Assembly (NCBI GenBank): GCA_963707135.1
Contig: CAVPOY010000017.1
Location: 1-64,000 of the forward strand
Source: JBGSTR01 sp963707135
Lineage (GTDB): Bacteria > Pseudomonadota > Gammaproteobacteria > Chromatiales > Chromatiaceae
Direction of reading: 5' to 3'
Length of the DNA: 64,000 bases
The position numbers were made by a program, and so were the translations under genes. Below, piece by piece: positions 28,945 to 36,009 of the stretch. Every line of letters begins with the position of its first letter. Position 1 is the first letter of the stretch. Under the pieces are notes generated by a model. That model ran no database searches and was not told where the DNA came from. It was given only the letters and a program-made list of their open reading frames with translations.

Positions 28945-29082
28945 CTGCGGACCGACGGCCGATCGCCGGCAAGGAGTCTAAGCTCGCGCGTGTTTCCAGC
29001 CCAGCGGAGTGGCCACTGGAAGCGGGGACGCCGCGCACGGACCCACGAACGACGCGGAATGCACATGATAAACACCGCGGGG

Positions 29083-29988
29083 TCACCCGTCCTGGTGGGT
29101 CTGACAGTAGGAGCGAGCGAACTCCAGCAGCTCCTCCATGACCCGAAGCCGGAACTTCTGCTTCTGGTGGACGAACGAGAACGGGCGGTCGAGCGGCGGG
29201 TCCAGGTTCACGGCGACCAACGTTCCGAGCCGGAGCTCCTTCTGGATGGTCGCCCTGGACACCACCGAGACGCCCATACCCGCCTCGACGGCGCCCTTGA
29301 CCGCCTCGGGACTTCCCAGCTCCATGGCGACCTTCAACGCCGCGTTGCAGTCGGGCGTATGCTGCAGGTAATCGCTGATCACCTCCCGGGTGCCCGACCC
29401 CTCCTCTCGGCAGATGAAGGGATACGCCAGCAGCCGCTGAAACGTTATCCGCTCGGAATCCGCGAGCGGGTGGCCCGGCGGAACGATGGCGACCAAATGA
29501 TCCTGCTTGCAGGTCTCGACGACAAGGTTCTTGTTGCTTACCGGGGATTCCACCACGCCCAGGTCGATGGTGTTGTTCTCGACCATCGAGACGATCCCCT
29601 CGCTGTTCGCGACCTTTAGATGGATCGCGACGTCCGGGAAGCGCTCTTTGAAGTCGCCCAACAGGGTCGGCAGCATGTACTCGGCGATGGTGGTGCTCGC
29701 GCCGATCGTCAGTGCGCCGCTGATCTCGCCGGTTATCTCACGGACCGAGTTCTCCATCTCGGCATAGAGCTCGAATATCCGATCCGAGTGCTCGAACACC
29801 GTCCGACCCGCGTCGGTAAGGCTGATTCGATTGTGCGTGCGATCGAACAGGCGGGTGTTGAAATGCTCCTCAAGTTGGCGCACCTGAAAGGTCACCGCCG
29901 GTTGGGTCATGTGAAGGGTCTCGGCCGCCTTGGTGAAGCTCAGCAGCCGGGCAACCGTGTGGAAAACCTGGAGCCTGCGATCAGCCAT
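29083..29988 (-). CDS. LysR-type transcriptional regulator
   Basis: Start at MADRRLQVFHTVARLLSFTKAAETL (301 residues). The winged helix-turn-helix spans about 1-62 (SFTKAAETLHMTQPAVTFQVRQLEEHFNTRLFDR) and the periplasmic-binding-like effector domain about 88-295 (GALTIGASTTIAEYMLP). The sequence resembles the CysL/CbbR/YeiE branch, which responds to sulfite or central metabolites. Divergent from fadL with a 405-base AT-rich spacer holding dyads, so autoregulation and control of fadL are both possible. Confidence 0.9.
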   Translation of the reverse strand: MADRRLQVFHTVARLLSFTKAAETLHMTQPAVTFQVRQLEEHFNTRLFDRTHNRISLTDAGRTVFEHSDRIFELYAEMENSVREITGEISGALTIGASTTIAEYMLPTLLGDFKERFPDVAIHLKVANSEGIVSMVENNTIDLGVVESPVSNKNLVVETCKQDHLVAIVPPGHPLADSERITFQRLLAYPFICREEGSGTREVISDYLQHTPDCNAALKVAMELGSPEAVKGAVEAGMGVSVVSRATIQKELRLGTLVAVNLDPPLDRPFSFVHQKQKFRLRVMEELLEFARSYCQTHQDG

Positions 29989-30155
29989 CCAGACCCATCC
30001 CCAGTCAATGAGTAAATAAAAAATCCTTATATCATATAAATCTGATATCGGGAAAGCGTCGCCCACGATTCCACCCCCGTGTCGAAAGCGCGCTCGTCCT
30101 TGCCCAGTCCGTCATTTGTCTCTTTTCAAACACTGATTCCTAAGCGCAACACTTT

Positions 30156-30176
30156 TTCTGGAAATTGCTTCCAGAA
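30156..30176. promoter_or_regulatory. Perfect 8-bp inverted repeat, operator-like
   Basis: TTCTGGAA and TTCCAGAA flank the 5-base spacer ATTGC. It lies 180 bases after the lysR start and 218 before fadL. Arms and spacing suit a dimeric regulator; the binding protein is unknown. Confidence 0.5.
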
Positions 30177-30296
30177 TCGCCTAGAGTTCCGTCGTATCAT
30201 CCCTTTAAATGCTCGTGCTTGAGCTGCGGTTCGTCTTCTAACACTCTGACCTTGAATAGAGCCGTCGAACGACCGCTGACAAGCCGCAAGCGGCGA

Positions 30297-30316
30297 ATCG
30301 AATCCGGAGATTCGAT
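30297..30316. promoter_or_regulatory. Perfect 8-bp inverted repeat in the fadL leader
   Basis: ATCGAATC and GATTCGAT flank CGGA. About 78 bases upstream of the fadL ATG, it could be an operator or, in RNA, a short hairpin. Confidence 0.4.
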
Positions 30317-30393
30317 ACCTAAAAGAGACACTCTCCGGTGCCCATGACCCCCGTTTCAGAAGCCACAACACCAACTCAATCCAGGGGAACGCC

Positions 30394-31683
30394 ATGAACC
30401 ACAAGATCGCGCACGCCATCGCCGCCATCCTCGCGACAGGAGCCATCGGGACCCAGGGCGAGGCGCTTGCGTCCGGATTCTCTCTACCCGAGATCTCGGC
30501 AGCCGGCATCGGGACCGCAAACGCCCTGGTGGCCAACCCGGTCGAAACCGGGGCCATCCCGTACAACCCGTCGGCCATGGGCTTTCACGACGCCTCGAGC
30601 CTGTCCCTGGGCGCCGTGATGATCGGCCCGAGTTTCAGCGTCGAGACCGCCAGCGGCAATCACGACGGCAACGGCGCCGACTGGCACGTGGGTCCACTGA
30701 TCCAGGCGGCCATCAAGGTCAACGACCAGTGGCGGGTCGGGCTCGGCGTCAATGCACCGTTCGGCCTCGAGACCCGGTGGAAGGTCGGGACCTTTCCGAA
30801 GCTGAGCCAGACGGTCACCTTCCCGACCATGATGGGCCCGGTCACGGTTCCCACCGCGAGCCACCCGACCGAGAGCAAGCTCGAGATTCTGGACTTCGTG
30901 CCGGCGGCCGCCTACCGGGTGACCGACAACCTCAGCCTTTCCGCGGGCCTGGACCTCTACTGGGCAAAGTCGGCCACGCTCAATTCCAACGTCGGCAAGC
31001 TCCACGGAGACGGGACCGGGGCCGGCTTCAACCTGAGCGCCCTGTACCAGCGCGACGCGCTGAGCGTCGGCGTCGCCTTCCGCTCCGCGGCGACGGTCGG
31101 TATCGACGGCACCTACACGGCGCTAAGCACGCCGCTGGTCGCCGCCGGGCGGCTGTCCCCCAGCCAAACCGCCAAGGTCGACCTCGACCTGCCTTGGCGC
31201 CTGCAGATCGGTTTGCGCTACGCGTTCACCGACCAACTCGCTGCCGAGTTTGACTGGACGCGCATGGGCTGGAGCGAGTTCGACACGTTGGAGGTCAAGG
31301 GCAAACAGACCGGCGATATGATCTTCGCCGACACCAACGCCTGGAGCGACGCCAACGCCTACCGCCTGGGCCTCACCTATCAGATCCGCCCGGAGACCCA
31401 GCTGCGATTCGGCTACTCCTACGACGAGACCGGACAAGGCGACGACCACTTCAGCGCCCGCGTCCCGGACAACGATCGCCAGCTCTTCGGCATCGGCCTG
31501 GCCCAGGGCCTGGGCCAGGGCTTCTCGCTGGAGGCCGGTTACATGTACGTCAAGGCCGACGAGCGAAATTATCGGAGCAGCACGCCCTACGAGGGTGGCG
31601 CCAGCAACGGCACCGACGCCCTGGACGGCAAGTACGAGATGGACGCCCACCTGATCGGCATCGAGCTGGTCAAGGTCTTCTGA
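30394..31683 (+). CDS. Outer-membrane transport protein, FadL/TodX family
   Basis: Predicted 14-strand beta-barrel for uptake of hydrophobic compounds such as long-chain fatty acids. 429 residues with a signal peptide (MNHKIAHAIAAILATGAIGTQGEALA) followed by SGFSLPEISAAGIGTANALVANP and YNPSAMGF, the FadL N-terminal plug region. The C-terminus ends in the barrel-type aromatic residue (IELVKVF). Strong AGGGGA ribosome site. Monocistronic, with a terminator downstream; likely controlled from the region shared with lysR. Confidence 0.9.
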   Translation: MNHKIAHAIAAILATGAIGTQGEALASGFSLPEISAAGIGTANALVANPVETGAIPYNPSAMGFHDASSLSLGAVMIGPSFSVETASGNHDGNGADWHVGPLIQAAIKVNDQWRVGLGVNAPFGLETRWKVGTFPKLSQTVTFPTMMGPVTVPTASHPTESKLEILDFVPAAAYRVTDNLSLSAGLDLYWAKSATLNSNVGKLHGDGTGAGFNLSALYQRDALSVGVAFRSAATVGIDGTYTALSTPLVAAGRLSPSQTAKVDLDLPWRLQIGLRYAFTDQLAAEFDWTRMGWSEFDTLEVKGKQTGDMIFADTNAWSDANAYRLGLTYQIRPETQLRFGYSYDETGQGDDHFSARVPDNDRQLFGIGLAQGLGQGFSLEAGYMYVKADERNYRSSTPYEGGASNGTDALDGKYEMDAHLIGIELVKVF

Positions 31684-31693
31684 GGGCGCCCGA

Positions 31694-31750
31694 CCCGGCG
31701 GCATACGCCGGGTAAAGCAGGCGGCGGTTAGAGACCGCCGTCTTCTGTTT
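31694..31750 (+). terminator. Tandem hairpins and terminator after fadL
   Basis: The first hairpin is CCCGGCG-GCATA-CGCCGGG (31694-31712). The second is CGGCGGT-TAGAG-ACCGCCG (31722-31740), followed by TCTTCTGTTT. The second is a good rho-independent terminator for fadL. Confidence 0.75.
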
Positions 31751-31834
31751 GATGTTGGAAGGGATCTCAATTCCGGCTGGTTTCGAGCCGCGATGGGCAT
31801 GCAATCCATGACCACCCTACCAGGCTGGCGCACC

Positions 31835-31864
31835 AAACAAAAGCGCCGCCCAAAGGGCGGCGCT
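31835..31864 (-). terminator. Rho-independent terminator of the sulfur-transfer cluster
   Basis: A perfect 10-bp stem (AGCGCCGCCC / GGGCGGCGCT, 3-base loop, 31842-31864) is followed on the minus strand by TTTTGTTTGG. It lies 24 bases beyond the dsrE2 stop. Confidence 0.85.
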
Positions 31865-31888
31865 GTTCGTGTCCAGCCGAGCGACGGA

Positions 31889-32368
31889 TCAGATGTAGAG
31901 ACAGATATCGCTCTCGCCGGCAAACTCGAAGAAAGCGGCCGCGCCGGCGTACTCGACGCCGTCGATGAACTCGGACTGGTCCATGTCGAACAGGTCGACG
32001 GTCATCTGGCAGGCGATCAGCTTGACCTCGGCCTCCTGGCAGAGCTCGCGCAGTTCCTCGACGCTGGCGACGCCCTTGTCCTTCATCTTCTTCTTCATCA
32101 TCGCGGTCATCATGCCCTGCATGCCGGGCAGCGCGAGGCCCAGCACCGGGAACCACTTGTCCATGCCCATCGGCATGGGCATCCCGGGGTTGCCGAGCGG
32201 CGTGACCTCGAGCGCAAGCCGCTTCTTCAACAGCTGCAGGCCGTAGAAGGTGAAGAAAATCTGGGTCTCATAGCCGAGCGCCGATGCCGTGGACGCCAGG
32301 ATGAACGGGGGGTAGGCCCAATCCAGCGAGCCCTTGGTGGCGATGATGGCAAGCTTCTTGTCGTCCAT
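31889..32368 (-). CDS. dsrE2: Sulfur-transfer protein DsrE2 (DsrE/F/H-like)
   Basis: Cytoplasmic or membrane-associated persulfide carrier of the rhd-tusA-dsrE2 module of sulfur oxidisers. 159 residues, starting MDDKKLAIIATKGSLDWAYPPF; cysteines at 110, 120 (KLIACQMTVDLFDM) and 156 (DICLYI), the latter two being the expected active pair. The central methionine-rich segment (GMPMPMGMD, GMQGMMTAMMKKKMKDKG) is typical of DsrE2. Starts with GGAGGA, 40 bases after tusA. Confidence 0.9.
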   Translation of the reverse strand: MDDKKLAIIATKGSLDWAYPPFILASTASALGYETQIFFTFYGLQLLKKRLALEVTPLGNPGMPMPMGMDKWFPVLGLALPGMQGMMTAMMKKKMKDKGVASVEELRELCQEAEVKLIACQMTVDLFDMDQSEFIDGVEYAGAAAFFEFAGESDICLYI

Positions 32369-32408
32369 CGGATCCTCCTACTCGATAAGGGTTTCAGGGA
32401 TCAGGAGG

Positions 32409-32639
32409 TCAGGCCTTCTTGATCAAAAAGTGGAACTTGCCGCCCTCTTCCTTGGACTCCATCAGCTCGTTTCCGGTCTGCTTGGCGAAGGCGTCGAAGT
32501 CCTTCACCGAGCCGGGGTCGGTGGCGATGACGTGCAGAACCTGGCCGGCGTCCATCGCGTTCAGGGTCTTCTTCGCGCGCAGGATCGGCAGGGGACAGTT
32601 CAGGCCGCTGGCGTCCAGCTCTTGATCGAAATCAGCCAT
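32409..32639 (-). CDS. tusA: Sulfur carrier protein TusA
   Basis: 76-residue sulfur carrier that passes persulfide sulfur between a rhodanese and DsrE-type acceptors, feeding the Dsr or sHdr pathway or tRNA thiolation. Start at MADFDQELDASGLNCPLP behind GGAGGT; the active-site cysteine is C15 in the CPxP motif. The same frame is open back to 33098 through the broken rhodanese, but TusA proper begins here. Between rhodanese and dsrE2, as in Allochromatium-type clusters. Confidence 0.95.
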   Translation of the reverse strand: MADFDQELDASGLNCPLPILRAKKTLNAMDAGQVLHVIATDPGSVKDFDAFAKQTGNELMESKEEGGKFHFLIKKA

Positions 32640-32773
32640 TGGATTACCTCCGGTATTTTTCTGTTTTAGAATATGAGAAAACTCAGGAACTCGTATTTTC
32701 AGGCCAATCCCACGAAAAAGGCAAGCAAGGATCAGCGGTTTTCCGGGGACTGCCGGCGTCTGCCGCCGGCGGG

Positions 32774-33098
32774 TCAAGACTCGGGAGCGGCTATCTCGTA
32801 GCCGTGCCTGGCCCAGGCGATGATGCCGCCGCGCAGGTTCAGTATCCGATCGTACCCCTGCTGCATCATGTAGGCGCACGCCTGATAGGACCGGGCGCCG
32901 CTGCGGCAGTAGAGCACCACATCGCGGTCTCTCGGAAGCTCGCTCATGCGCAGCGGCAGCAGGTGCATCGGCAGCCGCGCCGCGTTCGGGATGGCGCCCT
33001 GGGCAACCTCGGCCGGGCGTCCGGATGTCGACGAGCATCACGCCATCGCCCTCGGCCAGCCGCCGGCGCAGGGACTCCGAGTCGATCTCGTTGACCAA
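32774..33098 (-). pseudogene. Single-domain rhodanese (sulfurtransferase), interrupted by one frame shift
   Basis: About 108 residues in two frames. The N-terminus MVNEIDSESLRRRLAEGDGVMLVDIRTP continues, after removal of one G near 33014-33020, as AEVAQGAIPNAARLPMHLLPL. It then runs to the active-site loop VLYCRSGARSYQACAYMM and ends GGIIAWARHGYEIAAPES. The active cysteine and following residues are intact. It heads the rhodanese-tusA-dsrE2 unit. A sequencing error is at least as likely as true inactivation. Confidence 0.75.
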
Positions 33099-33190
33099 AT
33101 TACGGTCCTACCAAACGTCTAAGTATTTAAGTATATTAAGGACTTTTTGAAGTCATCTCAATGACAGGTCGGGGCTCAACCACGATGACC

Positions 33191-34651
33191 ATGGATTACC
33201 TTCCGATCTTTCAGGCCGTCGCCGGCAAGCCCTGTCTGGTCGTCGGCGGCGGCGAGACCGCCCTGCGCAAGGTCACGAGCCTGCTGCGCGCGGGGGCCGC
33301 GGTCACGCTCGTGTCCCCGTCGCTGTCGCCGCCGCTGGCCCGGCTGGCCGAGGCGGATGACCTTCGTCACCTTGCCCGGCCGTTCGAGTCGGACGATGTT
33401 GCCGGCATGCGGCTGATCGTCGCCGCCACGGACGACCGCGAGGTCAACCGCCGGATCGCGGCGCTGGCGGGAGAGCGGGATATCCCGGTCAATGTGGTCG
33501 ACGACCCGGATGCCTGCACCTTCCTGCTGCCGTCGGTCATCGACCGCTCCCCGGTCGTCGTCGCCGTGTCCTCCGGCAAGGCGTCGCCGGTGCTGGCACG
33601 GCTGCTTCGCACCCGGCTCGAGTCGCTGATCCCCGCCGGCTACGGGCAGCTCGCGCGCCTGTGCGCGAGCTACCGGGAGCGCGTCAAGCAGCGATTCGAT
33701 CGGTCGATCGACCGGCGCCGGTTCTGGGATCGGGTGCTCGAGGGCGCGGTCGCGGAAAGGATCTTCTCCGGCCAGATCGAGGAGGCCGAGGCCGTCATGG
33801 AGCGGGAGCTGGCGGCCGGGGCAACGGACACGAACATGGGCGAGGTCTATCTCGTCGGGGCGGGACCCGGCGACCCGGACCTGCTGACCTTCCGCGCGCT
33901 GCGCCTGATGCAGCAGGCGGACGTCGTCGTCTACGACCGGCTGGTGGCCGAGCCGATACTGAACATGACGCGCCGGGATGCGCGCCGCGTCTATGTCGGC
34001 AAGGAGCGCAACCAGCACACCATGCGTCAAGAGGAGATCAACCGTCTGCTCGCGGACCTGGCGCGGGAAGGGCACCGGGTGCTGCGTCTGAAGGGCGGGG
34101 ATCCCTTCATCTTCGGACGCGGCGGCGAGGAGATCGACACCCTGGCCGCCGAGGGGATCCCGTTTCAGGTCGTCCCGGGGATCACCGCGGCCGCGGGGTG
34201 CGCCAGCTACAGCGGCATCCCTTTGACTCACAGGGACTACGCCCAGTCGGTCACCTTCGTCACCGGCCACCTCAAGGACGGGAGCATGAACCTGAACTGG
34301 CCCCAACTGGCCCAGCCGGGACAGACGGTCGTCTTTTACATGGGACTCGTCGGTCTGTCGACGATCGTCGAGCAGCTGATCGTGCACGGGGCACGACCCG
34401 GGCTGCCGGTGGCGTTGGTCCAGCAGGGGACCACACACCTGCAGCGGGTCTACGCCGGGACGCTGGAGACCATCCTGGACGTCGTCGCGGCGGAACCGCC
34501 GCAACCCCCTACCCTGATCATCGTCGGCGAGGTCGTCCGGCTGCGCGAAAAGCTGAACTGGTTCCATACGCCGGCGGCGCCCCACCAGGGGGCAACGACC
34601 CCGATCAGCCCCGGGAGCGACGTGGGTCAACCCCCCGGGCGGCGGGAATAG
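33191..34651 (+). CDS. cysG: Siroheme synthase CysG
   Basis: Trifunctional enzyme: SAM-dependent uroporphyrinogen-III methylation, precorrin-2 dehydrogenation and ferrochelation. Start at MDYLPIFQAVAGKPCLVVGGGETALRK (ATG 33191; another ATG lies two codons earlier), 486 residues. The N-terminal dehydrogenase/ferrochelatase part covers about 1-205, and the methyltransferase about 215-460, with VYLVGAGPGDPDLLT, LRLKGGDPFIFGRGGEE and TLIIVGEVVRL. Siroheme serves sulfite and nitrite reductases and Dsr, in keeping with the adjacent sulfur genes. Its 3' end overlaps the HD hydrolase gene by 25 bases, tail to tail. Confidence 0.96.
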   Translation: MDYLPIFQAVAGKPCLVVGGGETALRKVTSLLRAGAAVTLVSPSLSPPLARLAEADDLRHLARPFESDDVAGMRLIVAATDDREVNRRIAALAGERDIPVNVVDDPDACTFLLPSVIDRSPVVVAVSSGKASPVLARLLRTRLESLIPAGYGQLARLCASYRERVKQRFDRSIDRRRFWDRVLEGAVAERIFSGQIEEAEAVMERELAAGATDTNMGEVYLVGAGPGDPDLLTFRALRLMQQADVVVYDRLVAEPILNMTRRDARRVYVGKERNQHTMRQEEINRLLADLAREGHRVLRLKGGDPFIFGRGGEEIDTLAAEGIPFQVVPGITAAAGCASYSGIPLTHRDYAQSVTFVTGHLKDGSMNLNWPQLAQPGQTVVFYMGLVGLSTIVEQLIVHGARPGLPVALVQQGTTHLQRVYAGTLETILDVVAAEPPQPPTLIIVGEVVRLREKLNWFHTPAAPHQGATTPISPGSDVGQPPGRRE

Positions 34652-35193
34652 GCCTCGTCGAACAGGGCCTCGAGCCGCTCGTGGGTCCCCCGGATCTGCG
34701 CCACCACCTCGCCCGCCCAGTCGAAGTACTCGCGGCACCGCGCCCGGCCCCAGCCGACCGGCGGGTTCGACGCGATCTCCCGGATGTTGCAGATCTTGTC
34801 GGCGAGCTTTACCAGCCGGGCCGGATGGCTGGCGCGGCCGGCGTGGACGATCTGTAGGCGCTTGCGCTCGGCCTTCGCGAGCGACTTGTCGTCGGTGAGC
34901 TCCATCACGATTCCGCGGATCGCCACGCCGAAGCGGGCCTCGAGCTCCTCCGGGGTGGTGCGGGTGTCCTCCAGGGTGTCGTGCAGCAGCGCGGCGCAGA
35001 GGACCACCGGGTCCTCGATCCCGGCCTCGACCGACAACAATCGCATCAGCGCGATCGGGTGGTTGATATAGGGTGACGCGGCCTCGTCCTTACGCCGCTG
35101 GCGCCGGTGCTTGTGCGCGGCGAAGCACAGGGCCTCGGCGACTAAAGGGATTCCGTTCAGCGCGCGGACTTCCCGGACCTCCATCGCTGACAC
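34627..35193 (-). CDS. Stand-alone HD-domain hydrolase, MESH1/SpoT-hydrolase-like
   Basis: 188 residues containing only the (p)ppGpp hydrolase-type HD domain. The metal and active-site motifs are AHKHRRQRRKDEAASPYINHP, LLHDTLEDTRTT and LTDDKSLAKAERKRLQ, followed by LVKLADKICNIREI. No synthetase, TGS or ACT domains are present, so it looks like a small alarmone hydrolase (MESH1 type), though other nucleotide substrates are possible. Starts 18 bases after parA in the same direction. Confidence 0.88.
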   Translation of the reverse strand: MSAMEVREVRALNGIPLVAEALCFAAHKHRRQRRKDEAASPYINHPIALMRLLSVEAGIEDPVVLCAALLHDTLEDTRTTPEELEARFGVAIRGIVMELTDDKSLAKAERKRLQIVHAGRASHPARLVKLADKICNIREIASNPPVGWGRARCREYFDWAGEVVAQIRGTHERLEALFDEAYSRRPGG

Positions 35194-35211
35194 CCGGGGC
35201 GCCCGCGCGGG

Positions 35212-36009
35212 CTAACCCGGATACCCCGCCGGACCCGCGTCTGCTTCGCCGGGCGGACTGGAGACACCCAGCATCCCAAGCGCCTCGGCCCAGAGCTCGC
35301 GGTAGGCGGCCGCCGCCGGGCTGGAGGGCGCGTAGGCGACCAGGGGCATCCGATGGACGCCCATGCGCTCCACCTCCGCCGAATAGGGAATGCTCGCGTT
35401 CAGGAACCCGGGGAAACGCTCCGGGAGCCGCTGCAACAGGTCCTGATGCAACCGCTTGCGCCTGTCCACCATCGAGAAGAAGGGCGAGACGCTGAGATCG
35501 GACGTCCTCGCCTCTGACTCCAGAAAGTCGAGCAGTTGCTCCAGGGTGCGCGCCGACAGCGTGGTCGGGATCATCGGCACCAGAAGCAGGTCCGCGGCCC
35601 GGAAGATGTTTTCGGAGACGAGCGAGATGCTCGGGGGGCAGTCGAGGAACACGTAGTCGTATTCCTCGGCCACCGGGCGCAGCAGCTTCTGCACCTGCTT
35701 GGTCGGGCTCTTCGCGTCCTCGAGGACCAGGTCCATGTGGCGGAACGAAAAGTCCGCCGGCAGCAGGTCGAGCCGGTCGAAGTCGGTCCCCTTGATGATC
35801 CCGTCGAGGTCCCGGTCCTTGTGTATCAGCCCCTTGCCGCCGCCCTTGACCTTGGGCTTGATCCGAAAGTAGTAGGTGGCGGCCGCCTGGGGGTCGAGAT
35901 CCCAGATCAGCGTGCTGGCCCCCCCGGCCGCGGCCAGGTAGGCCAGATTGATCGCGGCCGCCGTCTTGCCGACGCCGCCTTTGATGTTGTAGACCCCGAT
36001 GACCCTCAT
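35212..36009 (-). CDS. Orphan ParA/MinD-family ATPase
   Basis: 265 residues with the deviant Walker A KGGVGKT at 10-16, LIWDLDPQAAATYYF (A'/switch) and YVFLDCPPSISLVSENIF (Walker B). Such ATPases form dynamic dimers on nucleoid DNA and position cargo. No ParB, parS-like array or plasmid gene is near. Instead its ATG overlaps the stop of the CHAD-domain gene (ATGA), pointing to joint function with that protein rather than chromosome partition. The N-terminus lacks an extra DNA-binding domain. Confidence 0.9.
   Translation of the reverse strand: MRVIGVYNIKGGVGKTAAAINLAYLAAAGGASTLIWDLDPQAAATYYFRIKPKVKGGGKGLIHKDRDLDGIIKGTDFDRLDLLPADFSFRHMDLVLEDAKSPTKQVQKLLRPVAEEYDYVFLDCPPSISLVSENIFRAADLLLVPMIPTTLSARTLEQLLDFLESEARTSDLSVSPFFSMVDRRKRLHQDLLQRLPERFPGFLNASIPYSAEVERMGVHRMPLVAYAPSSPAAAAYRELWAEALGMLGVSSPPGEADAGPAGYPG

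Larger units (their letters stand above)
29989..30393. other. Divergent regulatory region between lysR and fadL
   Basis: A 405-base, comparatively AT-rich spacer with no gene. It contains an AT-rich tract near 30010-30050 close to the lysR start, and two strong dyads (30156-30176 and 30297-30316) listed separately. The fadL ATG at 30394 is preceded by AGGGGA. Confidence 0.6.

Noticed and set aside
32409..33098. A single long fusion of rhodanese and TusA
   Set aside because: The frame is continuous only because the rhodanese is shifted; between VDIRTP and the TusA start the residues are nonsense, while the correct rhodanese sequence lies in another frame.
33176..34738. A 520-codon minus-strand frame over cysG
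   Set aside because: Antisense shadow of cysG with no recognisable domains.
35212..36009. Plasmid or integrated-element partition locus
   Set aside because: No ParB, replication or integrase gene is near, and all neighbours are chromosomal.
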